From: Betaproteobacteria bacterium UBA2592
Lineage (GTDB): Bacteria; Pseudomonadota; Gammaproteobacteria; Burkholderiales; Rhodocyclaceae
Direction of reading: 5' to 3'
Length of the DNA: 42,632 nucleotides
NCBI GenBank assembly: GCA_002340095.1
Contig: DDKS01000021.1
Coordinates: forward strand, 1-42,632
Position numbers and translations under genes: made by a program. The notes beneath the pieces were generated by a model. The model worked only from the letters and a program-made list of their open reading frames with translations, had not been told where the DNA came from and made no database searches. Positions 33,690-42,121 of this stretch are shown piece after piece. Position 1 is the first letter of the stretch. Each line of letters begins with the position of its first letter.

Positions 33690-36600
33690 TGTTTGACTTC
33701 ATCATTCAGGGCAGTCTCAAGAACCGCTTGCTGGTCCTGGGCCTGGCCATGCTCCTGATGCTCCAGGGGCTGCTGGCCATGCGCCAGACCCCGGTGGATG
33801 TGTTTCCCGACCTGAACAAGGCGGTCATCACCCTGATGACCGAGGCCGGGGGCATGGCCCCGGAAGAGGTGGAGCAGCAGATCAGCTTCCCCCTGGAGTC
33901 GGCCCTGAACGGCATGCCCGGCGTCACCCGGGTGCGTTCCGTCTCCGGCATCGGCCTCTCCGTGGTCTATGTGGAATTTGACTGGGGCACCGACATCTAT
34001 CGCAACCGCCAGCAGGTAGCCGAGCGCCTTTCCCTGATCCAGGGCCAGCTGCCCGCAGGCATCCAGCCCCAGATGGGGCCGATTTCCTCCCTGATGGGCG
34101 AAATCCTGATGATCGCCCTGCCCGCCGACCCGGCCCGGGTGAGCCCCATGGCGGCCCGGGAATACGCCGACTGGGTGATCCGCCCCCGGCTGTTGACCAT
34201 TCCCGGCGTGGCCCAGGTGATTCCCCTGGGGGGCGAGGTGAAGCAGTACCGGGTCAGCCCCGACCCCCAGCGCATGGCCGCCGCCGGCATCAGCCTGGAC
34301 GCCATCGAAAAGGCCCTGCAAGGCTACTCGGGCAATGCGGCCGGGGGCTTCATCGACCTCCAGGGCCAGGAACTGCTGATCCGCCACCTGGGCCGCAGCT
34401 CCCGGCTCGAAGACCTGGCCCGCCTGCCCGTGGGTATGCAGGCCGGTCAGCCCGTGCTGCTGCAACAGGTGGCTGAAGTGGGCTTTGCCCCCGGCATCAA
34501 GCGAGGCGACGCCGGTTTCATGGGCCAGCCGGCGGTGATTCTCTCGGTGCAGAAACAGCCCACGGCGGACACCGTGGCCCTGACCCGGGACGTGGAAGCC
34601 GCCATGGCCGAGCTTTCCCGCAGCCTGCCCGCCGGTATCGAAAAGCCCCAGTTCCTGTTCCGCCAGGGGGAATTCATCGAGGCCTCCATCGACAACGTGC
34701 GCGAAGCCCTGCGGGACGGGGCGATTCTGGTGCTGGTGCTGCTCTACCTGTTCCTCGCCAACTGGCGCACCACCTTCATTTCCCTCACCGCCATTCCCCT
34801 GTCGCTCCTGGCCACGGTGCTGGTGCTGCGCTACTTCGATCTTTCCATCAACACCATGACCCTGGGGGGCCTGGCCATCGCCATCGGCGAGCTGGTGGAC
34901 GACGCGGTGGTGGATGTGGAAAACGTGCTGCGCCGCCTGCGCCAGAACCGGCTGACGGAGCGGGCCCGGCCCGTGCTGGAGGTGATTGCCGCCGCCTCGA
35001 AGGAGGTCCGCTCCGGCGTGGTGTACGCCACCTTCATTGTGGTGCTGGTGTTCGTGCCCCTGTTCGCCCTGCCCGGCATCGAGGGCCGCCTGTTCGTGCC
35101 CCTGGGCATTGCCTACATCATCGCCATCCTGGCCAGCCTGCTGGTGGCCGTTAGCATCACCCCGGTGCTGTGCTACTACCTGCTTCCCGGCCTGCCCAAC
35201 CTGGGCGAGGGGGACAGCCGCCTGGTGCAATGGCTCAAGGCCCGGGACGAGCGCCTGCTGCACTGGTCCTTCGACCGGGTGAAACCCCTGCTGGCTGGGG
35301 CCCTGGCCCTGGTGCTGCTGACGGCGGCCAGCGTCCCCTTCTTCCCCAAGAGCTTCCTGCCCCCCTTCAACGAAGGCACCCTGACGGTGACCCTGCTGCT
35401 TAACCCGGGCGTTTCCCTGGCCGAATCCAGCCGGGTGGGCAGCGCGGCGGAAAAGCTGGTGATGGGCGTACCGGAAGTGGCCCAGGTGGGCCGCCGCACG
35501 GGCCGGGCGGAACTGGATGAACACGCGGAAGGCGTCCATACCACCGAGCTGGAAATCGACCTGAAAGCCGAGGGTCGCCCCCGCCAGGAGGTGATCGCTG
35601 ACATCCGCCAGCGCCTCGCCCCCCTGGGGGCCGCCGTCAGCGTCGGCCAGCCCATCTCCCACCGGCTCGACCACATGCTCTCCGGGGTGCGGGCCCAGAT
35701 CGCCTTGAAGATTTACGGGGATGACCTGGACACCCTGCGCACCCTGGCCCGCACCGTGGAAAGCCGGCTCGCCACCATCCCCGGCATCGCCGACCTGCAG
35801 ATCGAGAAGCAGGTGCTGATGCCCCAGGTGAAGGTGCGCCTGGATTACGACGCCCTCTCCCGCCACGGCCTGGCGTCGGGGGACCTGCTCAGCCAGTTGG
35901 CCCGCTACACCGAAGGGGAAAAGCTCGGCCAGGTGATCGAGGGAGGGCGGCGCTTCGACCTGACCCTGCGCCTCAAGGACGCCGCCCGGGAACCCGAAGC
36001 CCTGGCCCGGCTGCTGGTGGAAACCCCGGTGGGGCCCGTGCCCCTCTCCCGCCTCGCCAGCGTCGAGGAAGACCTGGGCCCGAACCAGATCGGCCGGGAA
36101 AACGCCCGGCGCCGCATCGTGATTTCCGCCAACGTGGATCCCCAGGCGGGGGATCTTTCCTCCGTGGTGGATGCCATCGAGGCCGAATTGCAGCAACTGA
36201 CCCTGCCCGAAGGCTACTTCACCCGCCTCGAAGGCCAGTTCCAGGCCCAGGCCGAGGCGGCCCGCAACATCGCCCTGCTGGCCGGCATCGCCCTGCTGCT
36301 GGTGTTCCTGGTGCTCTACAGCCGCTACCGCTCCCTGGTGCTCACCGCCATCATCATGGGCAACGTGCCTTTAGCCCTGGTGGGCGCGGTGATCGCCCTG
36401 TGGCTCTCGGGCCAGCCCCTCTCGGTGGCCACCCTGGTGGGCTTCATCACCCTCACCGGCATCGCCACCCGGAACGGCATCCTCAAGATCAGCCACTACA
36501 TCAACCTCTGTGCCTTCGAGGGCGAGCGCTTCGGCCGGGCCATGATCGTGCGCGGCTCCCTGGAGCGCCTCACCCCGGTGCTGATGACGGCGCTGGTCAC

Positions 36601-36799
36601 CGCCATCGCCCTGATGCCCCTGCTCTTTGCCGCCGAGGCGCCGGGCAAGGAAATCCTGCATCCGGTGGCCGTGGTCATTTTCGGCGGCCTGATCAGCGCC
36701 ACCCTGCTCGACACCCTGCTCACCCCGGTGCTGTTCCTCGCCTTCGGCGAAAAACCCCTCAAACGCCTGCTCGCCGAACAGCAGCAGGAAGCCTATTGA
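33689..36799 (+). CDS. HME-type RND heavy-metal efflux pump (CzcA/CusA family)
   Basis: A 1036-residue inner-membrane proton-driven pump. It has the RND plan of two times six membrane segments and two large periplasmic loops, an early PVDVFPDLN motif, and ends near 36799. The TM4 proton-relay motif reads GELVDDAVVDVEN with E401, D404, D405, D409 and E411. This differs from CzcA (one D..D pattern) and CusA (single D) and, from memory, fits the less characterised HME3-like subgroup. The metal is therefore uncertain; His-rich partners suggest a divalent cation. It is coupled to the adaptor gene by a one-base overlap. Confidence 0.92.
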   Translation: MFDFIIQGSLKNRLLVLGLAMLLMLQGLLAMRQTPVDVFPDLNKAVITLMTEAGGMAPEEVEQQISFPLESALNGMPGVTRVRSVSGIGLSVVYVEFDWGTDIYRNRQQVAERLSLIQGQLPAGIQPQMGPISSLMGEILMIALPADPARVSPMAAREYADWVIRPRLLTIPGVAQVIPLGGEVKQYRVSPDPQRMAAAGISLDAIEKALQGYSGNAAGGFIDLQGQELLIRHLGRSSRLEDLARLPVGMQAGQPVLLQQVAEVGFAPGIKRGDAGFMGQPAVILSVQKQPTADTVALTRDVEAAMAELSRSLPAGIEKPQFLFRQGEFIEASIDNVREALRDGAILVLVLLYLFLANWRTTFISLTAIPLSLLATVLVLRYFDLSINTMTLGGLAIAIGELVDDAVVDVENVLRRLRQNRLTERARPVLEVIAAASKEVRSGVVYATFIVVLVFVPLFALPGIEGRLFVPLGIAYIIAILASLLVAVSITPVLCYYLLPGLPNLGEGDSRLVQWLKARDERLLHWSFDRVKPLLAGALALVLLTAASVPFFPKSFLPPFNEGTLTVTLLLNPGVSLAESSRVGSAAEKLVMGVPEVAQVGRRTGRAELDEHAEGVHTTELEIDLKAEGRPRQEVIADIRQRLAPLGAAVSVGQPISHRLDHMLSGVRAQIALKIYGDDLDTLRTLARTVESRLATIPGIADLQIEKQVLMPQVKVRLDYDALSRHGLASGDLLSQLARYTEGEKLGQVIEGGRRFDLTLRLKDAAREPEALARLLVETPVGPVPLSRLASVEEDLGPNQIGRENARRRIVISANVDPQAGDLSSVVDAIEAELQQLTLPEGYFTRLEGQFQAQAEAARNIALLAGIALLLVFLVLYSRYRSLVLTAIIMGNVPLALVGAVIALWLSGQPLSVATLVGFITLTGIATRNGILKISHYINLCAFEGERFGRAMIVRGSLERLTPVLMTALVTAIALMPLLFAAEAPGKEILHPVAVVIFGGLISATLLDTLLTPVLFLAFGEKPLKRLLAEQQQEAY

Positions 36800-36991
36800 A
36801 AACCTACTCAACCGAAAAACCTCACCACAGAGACACAAAGACACAGAGAATTTCAAAAACGATGGCTTGCATGATCTTCCGCGCTCACCCAGAAGGTGGC
36901 CTGGCCTCCCAGGACAAGTCTTTGTTTTTGCTCGGCGTCTCTGTGCCTCTGTGGTTTAACAGAGGTTTTAAGGTTGAAAACCTCTTCAACC
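36796..36991. mobile_element. MITE-like inverted-repeat element with flanking direct repeats
   Basis: ACCACAGAGACACAAAGA (36824-36841) and TCTCTGTGCCTCTGTGGT (36938-36955) are inverted 18-bp ends with two mismatches, bounding 132 bases with no gene. Outside them, TTGAAAACCTACTCAACC (36796-36813) and TTGAAAACCTCTTCAACC (36974-36991) are direct repeats with two mismatches. The left copy overlaps the pump stop codon. The pattern suggests a small non-autonomous element or dispersed repeat placed between the pump and the next gene. Confidence 0.6.
36972..36991 (+). promoter_or_regulatory. Inverted repeat before the His-tailed gene
   Basis: GGTTGAA and TTCAACC flank a 6-base loop (7-bp arms), 14 bases upstream of the ATG at 37006. 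It could be an RNA hairpin in the leader or an operator. Confidence 0.35.
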
Positions 36992-37005
36992 CTCAAGGAG
37001 ACATC

Positions 37006-37479
37006 ATGAAAAAATTTACCTGTTTCGGTCTTGGCCTGGCGCTGCTGGCCAGCCTTGGCACCCCCGCCCTGGCCCACGACGATGCCACCCTCGACGCCTT
37101 GCCCTCCCCCAACGGCGGCCAGGTGCGCATGGCCGGCGCCTACCACTTCGAACTGGTGGTGGCCAAGGACAGCCCCACTGCCAGGGCAAACCCGGTCGCC
37201 GTCTACCTCACCGACCACGCCGACCAGAAACTGCCCGCCGCCGGCACCAAGGGCAAGGTCATCCTGCTCTTTGGCAAACAGAAGACGGAAATCGCCCTCA
37301 CCCCCGCCGGGGACAACAAGCTCGTCGGCCAGGGCACCTACGCCTCCCTGCCCGCCATGAAGGCCATCGTCGCCATCACCTTCCCCGACGGCCGCACCGA
37401 ACAGGCCCGCTTCACCCCGCTCATGCCCAGGCCCCTGCCGGCCGGTGCGGCGGGGCATCAGGGGCAGCACGGCCACTGA
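37006..37479 (+). CDS. Secreted His-tailed protein of the metal efflux block
   Basis: A 157-residue periplasmic protein I cannot place in a family. Its signal peptide (about 1-24, ending ALA) is followed by HDDATLD. A compact beta-rich domain follows (AYHFELVVAKD, VAVYLTDHADQ, KVILLFGKQKTEIAL), and the C-terminus is His-rich (HQGQHGH). These features suit a periplasmic metal-binding or metal-chaperone role, as inference. AAGGAG lies eight bases before the ATG at 37006. It is separated from the pump gene by the inverted-repeat element and may be transcribed separately. Confidence 0.75.
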   Translation: MKKFTCFGLGLALLASLGTPALAHDDATLDALPSPNGGQVRMAGAYHFELVVAKDSPTARANPVAVYLTDHADQKLPAAGTKGKVILLFGKQKTEIALTPAGDNKLVGQGTYASLPAMKAIVAITFPDGRTEQARFTPLMPRPLPAGAAGHQGQHGH

Positions 37480-37486
37480 GACCGGG

Positions 37487-37558
37487 CCGGGGCGCTACAC
37501 AAACGTCCTACCCCGGCGTAGCATGGAAGTCTGACCGGGTTCCGGGCCTGCCGGAACC
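37487..37558 (+). other. Two hairpins between the metal block and the LprI-like gene
   Basis: CCGGGG/CCCCGG (37487-37516, 18-base loop) and the stronger GGTTCCGG/CCGGAACC (37538-37558, 8-bp stem, 5-base loop) lie in the 109-base gap. No T-run follows either, so terminator or leader function is open. Confidence 0.4.
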
Positions 37559-37588
37559 TGCCTTCATGTTCGTCTCAGGAGCCCCGCC

Positions 37589-38251
37589 ATGTCCCACCGT
37601 CTTCACTCCGTCGCCACCCTTGCCCTGCTCGGCCTGTTTGCCGGTTCCGCCGCCCAGGCCGCGAGTTTCGATTGCAACAAGGCCCGAACTCCCATGGAAA
37701 AGGCCATCTGCAGCGACATGAAACTCTCGGCTCTGGATGACGAGCTCAACGCAGCCTACAAGGCCGCGCTGGAACGTTCCGGCAGCAAGGAGGCGATCCG
37801 CCGCTGGCAGCGGGACTGGCTCAAGTCCTATGCAGTCACCCGTTGCAAGGATGCCACCTGCTGGCAGGCCCAGTTCAGCGAACGTATCGCCGCCCTCAAG
37901 AATGTGGCCGGCAGCCAGGAGCCGGCGGCCCGCTGGAGCGGCCACTACGTGCGCTACACCAGCGGCCGCAAGGAGATCGACCCGGCCAGCATCACCCTGA
38001 TCGGCCTGAGCGGCAACCGGGTGTTCGCCAGTGGCAATGCCCTGTGGGAAGGCCCCAACGCCGCCAACGGCCAGGTGCACACCGGTGAAATCGAAGGTAT
38101 CGGCCATCTCAAAGGGGGCAAGGCCGTGTTCGACCTGGACGGCTGCTCCGCCACCCTCGCCCTGGAAGCCCAGGGCCTCACGGTGCTGGAAGAAAGCGGA
38201 TGCGGCGGCATGAACGTGAGCTTCGTGGGGAATTACCGCCGGGAGAAGTGA
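37589..38251 (+). CDS. LprI-like (DUF1311) secreted protein
   Basis: A 220-residue periplasmic protein. The signal peptide (about 1-24, ending AQA) is followed by the LprI/DUF1311 domain: FDCNKARTPMEKAICSD, LSALDDELNAAYKAAL, and a QRDWLKSYAVTRC...CWQAQFSERIAAL end. Its cysteines should form disulfides. Some family members inhibit lysozyme; here that activity is unproven. A C-terminal beta-rich domain of about 110 residues is additional. CAGGAG before the ATG supports the start. It is not clearly part of either neighbouring block. Confidence 0.85.
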   Translation: MSHRLHSVATLALLGLFAGSAAQAASFDCNKARTPMEKAICSDMKLSALDDELNAAYKAALERSGSKEAIRRWQRDWLKSYAVTRCKDATCWQAQFSERIAALKNVAGSQEPAARWSGHYVRYTSGRKEIDPASITLIGLSGNRVFASGNALWEGPNAANGQVHTGEIEGIGHLKGGKAVFDLDGCSATLALEAQGLTVLEESGCGGMNVSFVGNYRREK

Positions 38252-38261
38252 GGCGGGTGCC

Positions 38262-38649
38262 TTACTGGGTGCCGTGTTCGAAGGCGGGTATGTTCGGAGC
38301 TCTGCCGTTGAGCCCGGCAGGCCCGAACACCAGTTCCGGCACCACCACCTCCCATGCTTCGGAGCGGCAGCGCTGCTGGTATTCCGGGTCGCTGTCCGTC
38401 CGGCGCCAGGTGCGAACTCGATAAGAACCCCAACTGCTCCATCGGCGTGGCTGCGCTATCCGCCTCCCAGCGCACCAGAACAGACTCGCCCGCCGTCTGC
38501 ACGTCGGCGCATGCCTTGCGTGTTTCCCGCCCCTTCGCCTGCTTCGGTTTCGCCTCACCCAGGGGGGGACTCCCTTGGCAATCATCAAACCCATAGCCGG
38601 CCGCCATGTCCGGCTGGCCACGCGTCGTCAACTGGGATTTTAGGTTCAT
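38262..38649 (-). pseudogene. Frameshifted remnant of a small unknown gene
   Basis: In the 477-base gap before the exoprotein gene, the minus strand shows two joined reading frames with codon bias like real genes. The first runs from ATG 38649 to about 38420 (AGESVLVRWEADSAATPMEQLGF), the second from there to 38262 (RTWRRTDSDPEYQQRCRSEA...ending EHGTQ). A one-base shift near 38420-38430 would join them into about 129 residues. I do not recognise the product. It could be a decayed gene, a sequencing error, or chance. Confidence 0.35.
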
Positions 38650-38728
38650 GCGATTGACCTGCTAACGGTGCTCTAACGTCTTGATGGTGGAATACCGGAG
38701 TTTATCCTGCCAACAGAGGAGATCAGGC

Positions 38729-41700
38729 ATGAACCCGGCCGGTTTGAACCACACCTACCGTCTCATCTGGAGCGACATCCACCAGGCCTTCGTCGCCGTC
38801 GCCGAATTCGCCCGAGCGCGCGGCAAGCGGGCTTCAAAAGCCGTGTTCGCTGCGGCCTGCATCGCCGTCCTGGCGGGGCCGACAACGCGCCGACGTCAGT
38901 CGGCAATCCTTTCTCTCCTATCCACACTTTGGTTGGGCGCCGCTTGCGGCGCCACCTTCGCCGCCAATCTCCCTGAAGGCGGCCAGATCGTCGCCGGTGC
39001 GGGCAGTATCGCCCAATCCGGCAACACCATGACCGTGACGCAATCCACCGACCGCATGGCCGCGAACTGGCAGAGCTTCTCCATCGGACAAGGGTATGCG
39101 GTCAACTTCGTCCAGCCCTCATCCTCCGCCATTGCCTTGAACCGCGTGCTGGGCTCGGATGTTTCCCGCATCCAGGGCAGTCTCACCGCCAACGGCCAGG
39201 TGTTTCTCGTCAACCCCAACGGCGTGCTCTTCACCCCCACGGCCCGGGTCGAGGTCGGGGGCCTCATCGCCTCCACGCGCGATCTTTCGGTGCAAGACTT
39301 CATGGCCGGCCACTATCGCTTCAGCGGCAGTGGCAATGCCGCCATCCGCAACGAGGGCGAGATCAAAGTCGGCGCTGGCGGGACGGCAGCCTTCATCGCC
39401 GCGCGGATCGAGAACGCAGGCCGCATCGAAGCGCCGCAGGGCAATGTGCTCATGGCCGCCGCCGATACCGTGCGGCTCGATCTGGGCGGGCCGGTGAAGC
39501 TCGAAGTCGAAAAAGGCGCGCTCGATGCCCTGATCGAACAGGGCGGCGCGATCCTCGCCGACGGCGGCCGGGTGCTCCTGACCGCCCAGGCCGCCGACGA
39601 ACTCGCCGCCGCCGTCATCAACCACACCGGCATTACCGAAGCCAGGACGCTGGCCACCGGCGAGAGGGGCGAAATCCTGCTCTTGGCCGACATGAAGACG
39701 GGTCAGGTCAACGTCGGCGGGCGGCTCGATGCCAGCGCCCCAGCGGGCGGCGACGGGGGCTTCATCGAAACCAGCGCGGCAAGGGTGAAGGTGGCCGACG
39801 ATGCCCGCATCACCACCCATGCCGCGCAGGGCGCAACCGGCACCTGGCTCATCGACCCCAACGACTACACCATTGCGGCTTCCGGCGGCGACATCACGGG
39901 CGCGACGCTCTCGGCGAATCTCGCCTCGAACAACGTGACGATCCAGTCGGCGCACGGTGCCACCTCGGGCAACGGCGACATCTTCGTGCGCGACAATGTC
40001 ACCTGGACTTCCGGCAACACCCTCACCCTCTCGGCCTATCGCAACATCGAGATTCTCGCCACGCTGGACGCCTCCGGCGGCTCGGGCGGCAAGGTGGCGC
40101 TCGAAGTCGGCCAAGGCGCGCCGGCCGCCGGCAACACCGCCAGCTACAGCTTCGGCCTCACGTCCTCGGGCTTCACCGGCAAGATCAACCTGCAAGCCGG
40201 CCCCAACTTCACCACCAAGCTCGGCAGCGACGGCGGCACCATCACCTACACCGTCATCACCAGTCTGGGCAGTGAAGGGGATGAAACCAGCGGCCCGGCC
40301 AACAGCCTGCAAGGGCTGGCACATGCGAGCAATTTCTCCGGCAACTTCGTGCTGGGCACCGACATCGACGCCAGTGCCACCAACGGCTGGATCGGCGGTG
40401 CGGGGTTTGTGCCACTGCACGACGGCTTGTCGAGTTCCTACACTGGCCGCTTCGACGGGCTGGGGCACACCGTCAGCAACCTTACCATCTACCGTCCCGG
40501 TTCCGACTACGTCGGCTTGTTCGGGTCGCTGCAGACCGGGGCGAGCATCGCCAACCTGGGTGTGGTGAATGCGAGCGTTACAGGTCGGGCTGGCACCGGG
40601 ATACTGGCAGGCAGTATCAACGGCGGTACGGTGTTGAACAGCTACGCCACGGGCAGCGTAACGGGCAGCGTCGTGGGGTTGGGTGGCTTGGTGGGCTATG
40701 CCGGGCTCAGCACGGTCTCGGGCAGCCACGCGAACACCATCGTTTCGGGGGCAGCCGAAGTCGGCGGTTTAATCGGTGCTGTCGTTGGCAGCAGCGTTCG
40801 CGACAGCTTCACAACCGGCAGCGTGACGGGATCGGGCAATTACGTCGGCGGCCTGATCGGGCGAAGCGTCAGCGGCGGCGGTTCGGACCCGCTGATCGAA
40901 CGCACCTGGAGCACGGCCACGGTGCAAGGGAGGCAACTGGTGGGCGGCCTGATCGGGGAAGGCGCCGGCTCGACTACAGTGCGCCAAAGCTTCGCCACCG
41001 GCCATGTCACGGCCACCTTTGGCGGCAATGACGCTGCTGGCGGGCTGGTGGGGCAACTGACCTGGGGCAGTTTGGTGGAAGACAGCTATGCCACCGGCAA
41101 CGTCAGCGGTCAAAACTTCGTCGGCGGGCTGGTGGGGGTGAACAACAGCGGGGCCACGATCCGGCGCAGCTACGCGACCGGCAATTTGCTGGGGACGACC
41201 GGCTCTGCTGTCGGCGGGCTCGTCGGAGGCAACTGGGGAACGATTCAAAACAGTTTCCACACCGGCCCCGACAATGGTCTCGGCACATTTTTCACGACCG
41301 ACGATATGAAGCGCCTGTCCGCCTTTGGCGATTCCTTTTGGGACATCGACGATGAGGGCGGCACGGGCACGGTCTGGCGCATTTACGATAGGCTGAGTTA
41401 TCCCCTGCTGCGCTGGGCGCTCACGCCGCTCACCGTCACCGCCAATTCCGGCACACGCGTCTACGACGGCACCACCGATGGTCTCGGCGTGAGCTATTCG
41501 ACCACGACCAACCCCAACCTGCTCGGCACGGCCACCGTCACCGCAGACGACAAGGACGCGGGCAACCGCACGCTTAGCGCATCCGGTCATTACTCCACCA
41601 GCCAGTGGGGCTACGACATTGCTTACGTTGACGGCTCGCTGACCATCACCCCCCGCCCGGTGGTGGTGAGGGCGGACGCCAAGAGCAAGACCGAAGGCCA

Positions 41701-42121
41701 ACCCGATCCCGCGCTCACCTACAGCACCGGCTGCGCGGCGGGGCAGACCACGGACTGCGGTCTCGTCACAGGGGAAAGCCTCACCGGCAGCCTCACACGC
41801 GATGCCGGCGAAGCGGTGGGGGCTTACGCCATCCGGCAGGGCACGCTGACCGATGCCAGCAACCCCAACTACGCCATCAGCTACGTGGGCGCGAATCTCA
41901 CCATTGCTGCGGCGAGTTCCGGGGGCGGTTCGACGGGCGGTGTCCCGCTCGACGCCGCGCTTGCCAGTGTGCGGACGACGGCAGGCAAGGGTGGCGGGAA
42001 CTCTGGATTCGGCGAAAGGGACGGCATGCTTGCCCGCTTCTCGGGTCTGTTCGACATCGCAGGTAACATTCGCCTGCCCGCCAACGTTCTAGTCATAGGC
42101 GAAGAGGAGACCCGCAAGTGA
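38729..42121 (+). CDS. TpsA exoprotein (filamentous haemagglutinin family, two-partner secretion)
   Basis: A 1130-residue secreted protein. Residues 1-40 form an extended signal region (ESPR: MNPAGLNHTYRLIWS), followed by a hydrophobic signal to about 78. The TPS/haemagglutination domain (about 79-330) has the NPNGV motif at 162-166. A beta-helical body follows; about seven or eight GLUG repeats fill roughly 590-850 (SYATGSV..., VGGLVG). Two MBG-like domains end the protein (about 900-1085). AGAGGAG before ATG 38729 decides the start over the upstream frame to 38681. It should be exported by the TpsB encoded next and act in adhesion, biofilm or contact-dependent interaction; no toxin tip is recognisable. 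Confidence 0.9.
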   Translation: MNPAGLNHTYRLIWSDIHQAFVAVAEFARARGKRASKAVFAAACIAVLAGPTTRRRQSAILSLLSTLWLGAACGATFAANLPEGGQIVAGAGSIAQSGNTMTVTQSTDRMAANWQSFSIGQGYAVNFVQPSSSAIALNRVLGSDVSRIQGSLTANGQVFLVNPNGVLFTPTARVEVGGLIASTRDLSVQDFMAGHYRFSGSGNAAIRNEGEIKVGAGGTAAFIAARIENAGRIEAPQGNVLMAAADTVRLDLGGPVKLEVEKGALDALIEQGGAILADGGRVLLTAQAADELAAAVINHTGITEARTLATGERGEILLLADMKTGQVNVGGRLDASAPAGGDGGFIETSAARVKVADDARITTHAAQGATGTWLIDPNDYTIAASGGDITGATLSANLASNNVTIQSAHGATSGNGDIFVRDNVTWTSGNTLTLSAYRNIEILATLDASGGSGGKVALEVGQGAPAAGNTASYSFGLTSSGFTGKINLQAGPNFTTKLGSDGGTITYTVITSLGSEGDETSGPANSLQGLAHASNFSGNFVLGTDIDASATNGWIGGAGFVPLHDGLSSSYTGRFDGLGHTVSNLTIYRPGSDYVGLFGSLQTGASIANLGVVNASVTGRAGTGILAGSINGGTVLNSYATGSVTGSVVGLGGLVGYAGLSTVSGSHANTIVSGAAEVGGLIGAVVGSSVRDSFTTGSVTGSGNYVGGLIGRSVSGGGSDPLIERTWSTATVQGRQLVGGLIGEGAGSTTVRQSFATGHVTATFGGNDAAGGLVGQLTWGSLVEDSYATGNVSGQNFVGGLVGVNNSGATIRRSYATGNLLGTTGSAVGGLVGGNWGTIQNSFHTGPDNGLGTFFTTDDMKRLSAFGDSFWDIDDEGGTGTVWRIYDRLSYPLLRWALTPLTVTANSGTRVYDGTTDGLGVSYSTTTNPNLLGTATVTADDKDAGNRTLSASGHYSTSQWGYDIAYVDGSLTITPRPVVVRADAKSKTEGQPDPALTYSTGCAAGQTTDCGLVTGESLTGSLTRDAGEAVGAYAIRQGTLTDASNPNYAISYVGANLTIAAASSGGGSTGGVPLDAALASVRTTAGKGGGNSGFGERDGMLARFSGLFDIAGNIRLPANVLVIGEEETRK

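Noticed and set aside
33473..36196. 907-codon minus-strand frame opposite the RND pump
   Set aside because: It is the antisense shadow of the pump gene; no domain or signal is recognisable.
39119..40729. 536-codon minus-strand frame opposite the exoprotein
   Set aside because: It is a shadow of the TpsA gene with Gly/Ala/Val-rich sequence and no start signal.
40560..41280. Regular repeats in the exoprotein gene as a possible CRISPR array
   Set aside because: The repeats are protein-level GLUG motifs in one open frame, imperfect at DNA level and without unique spacers.
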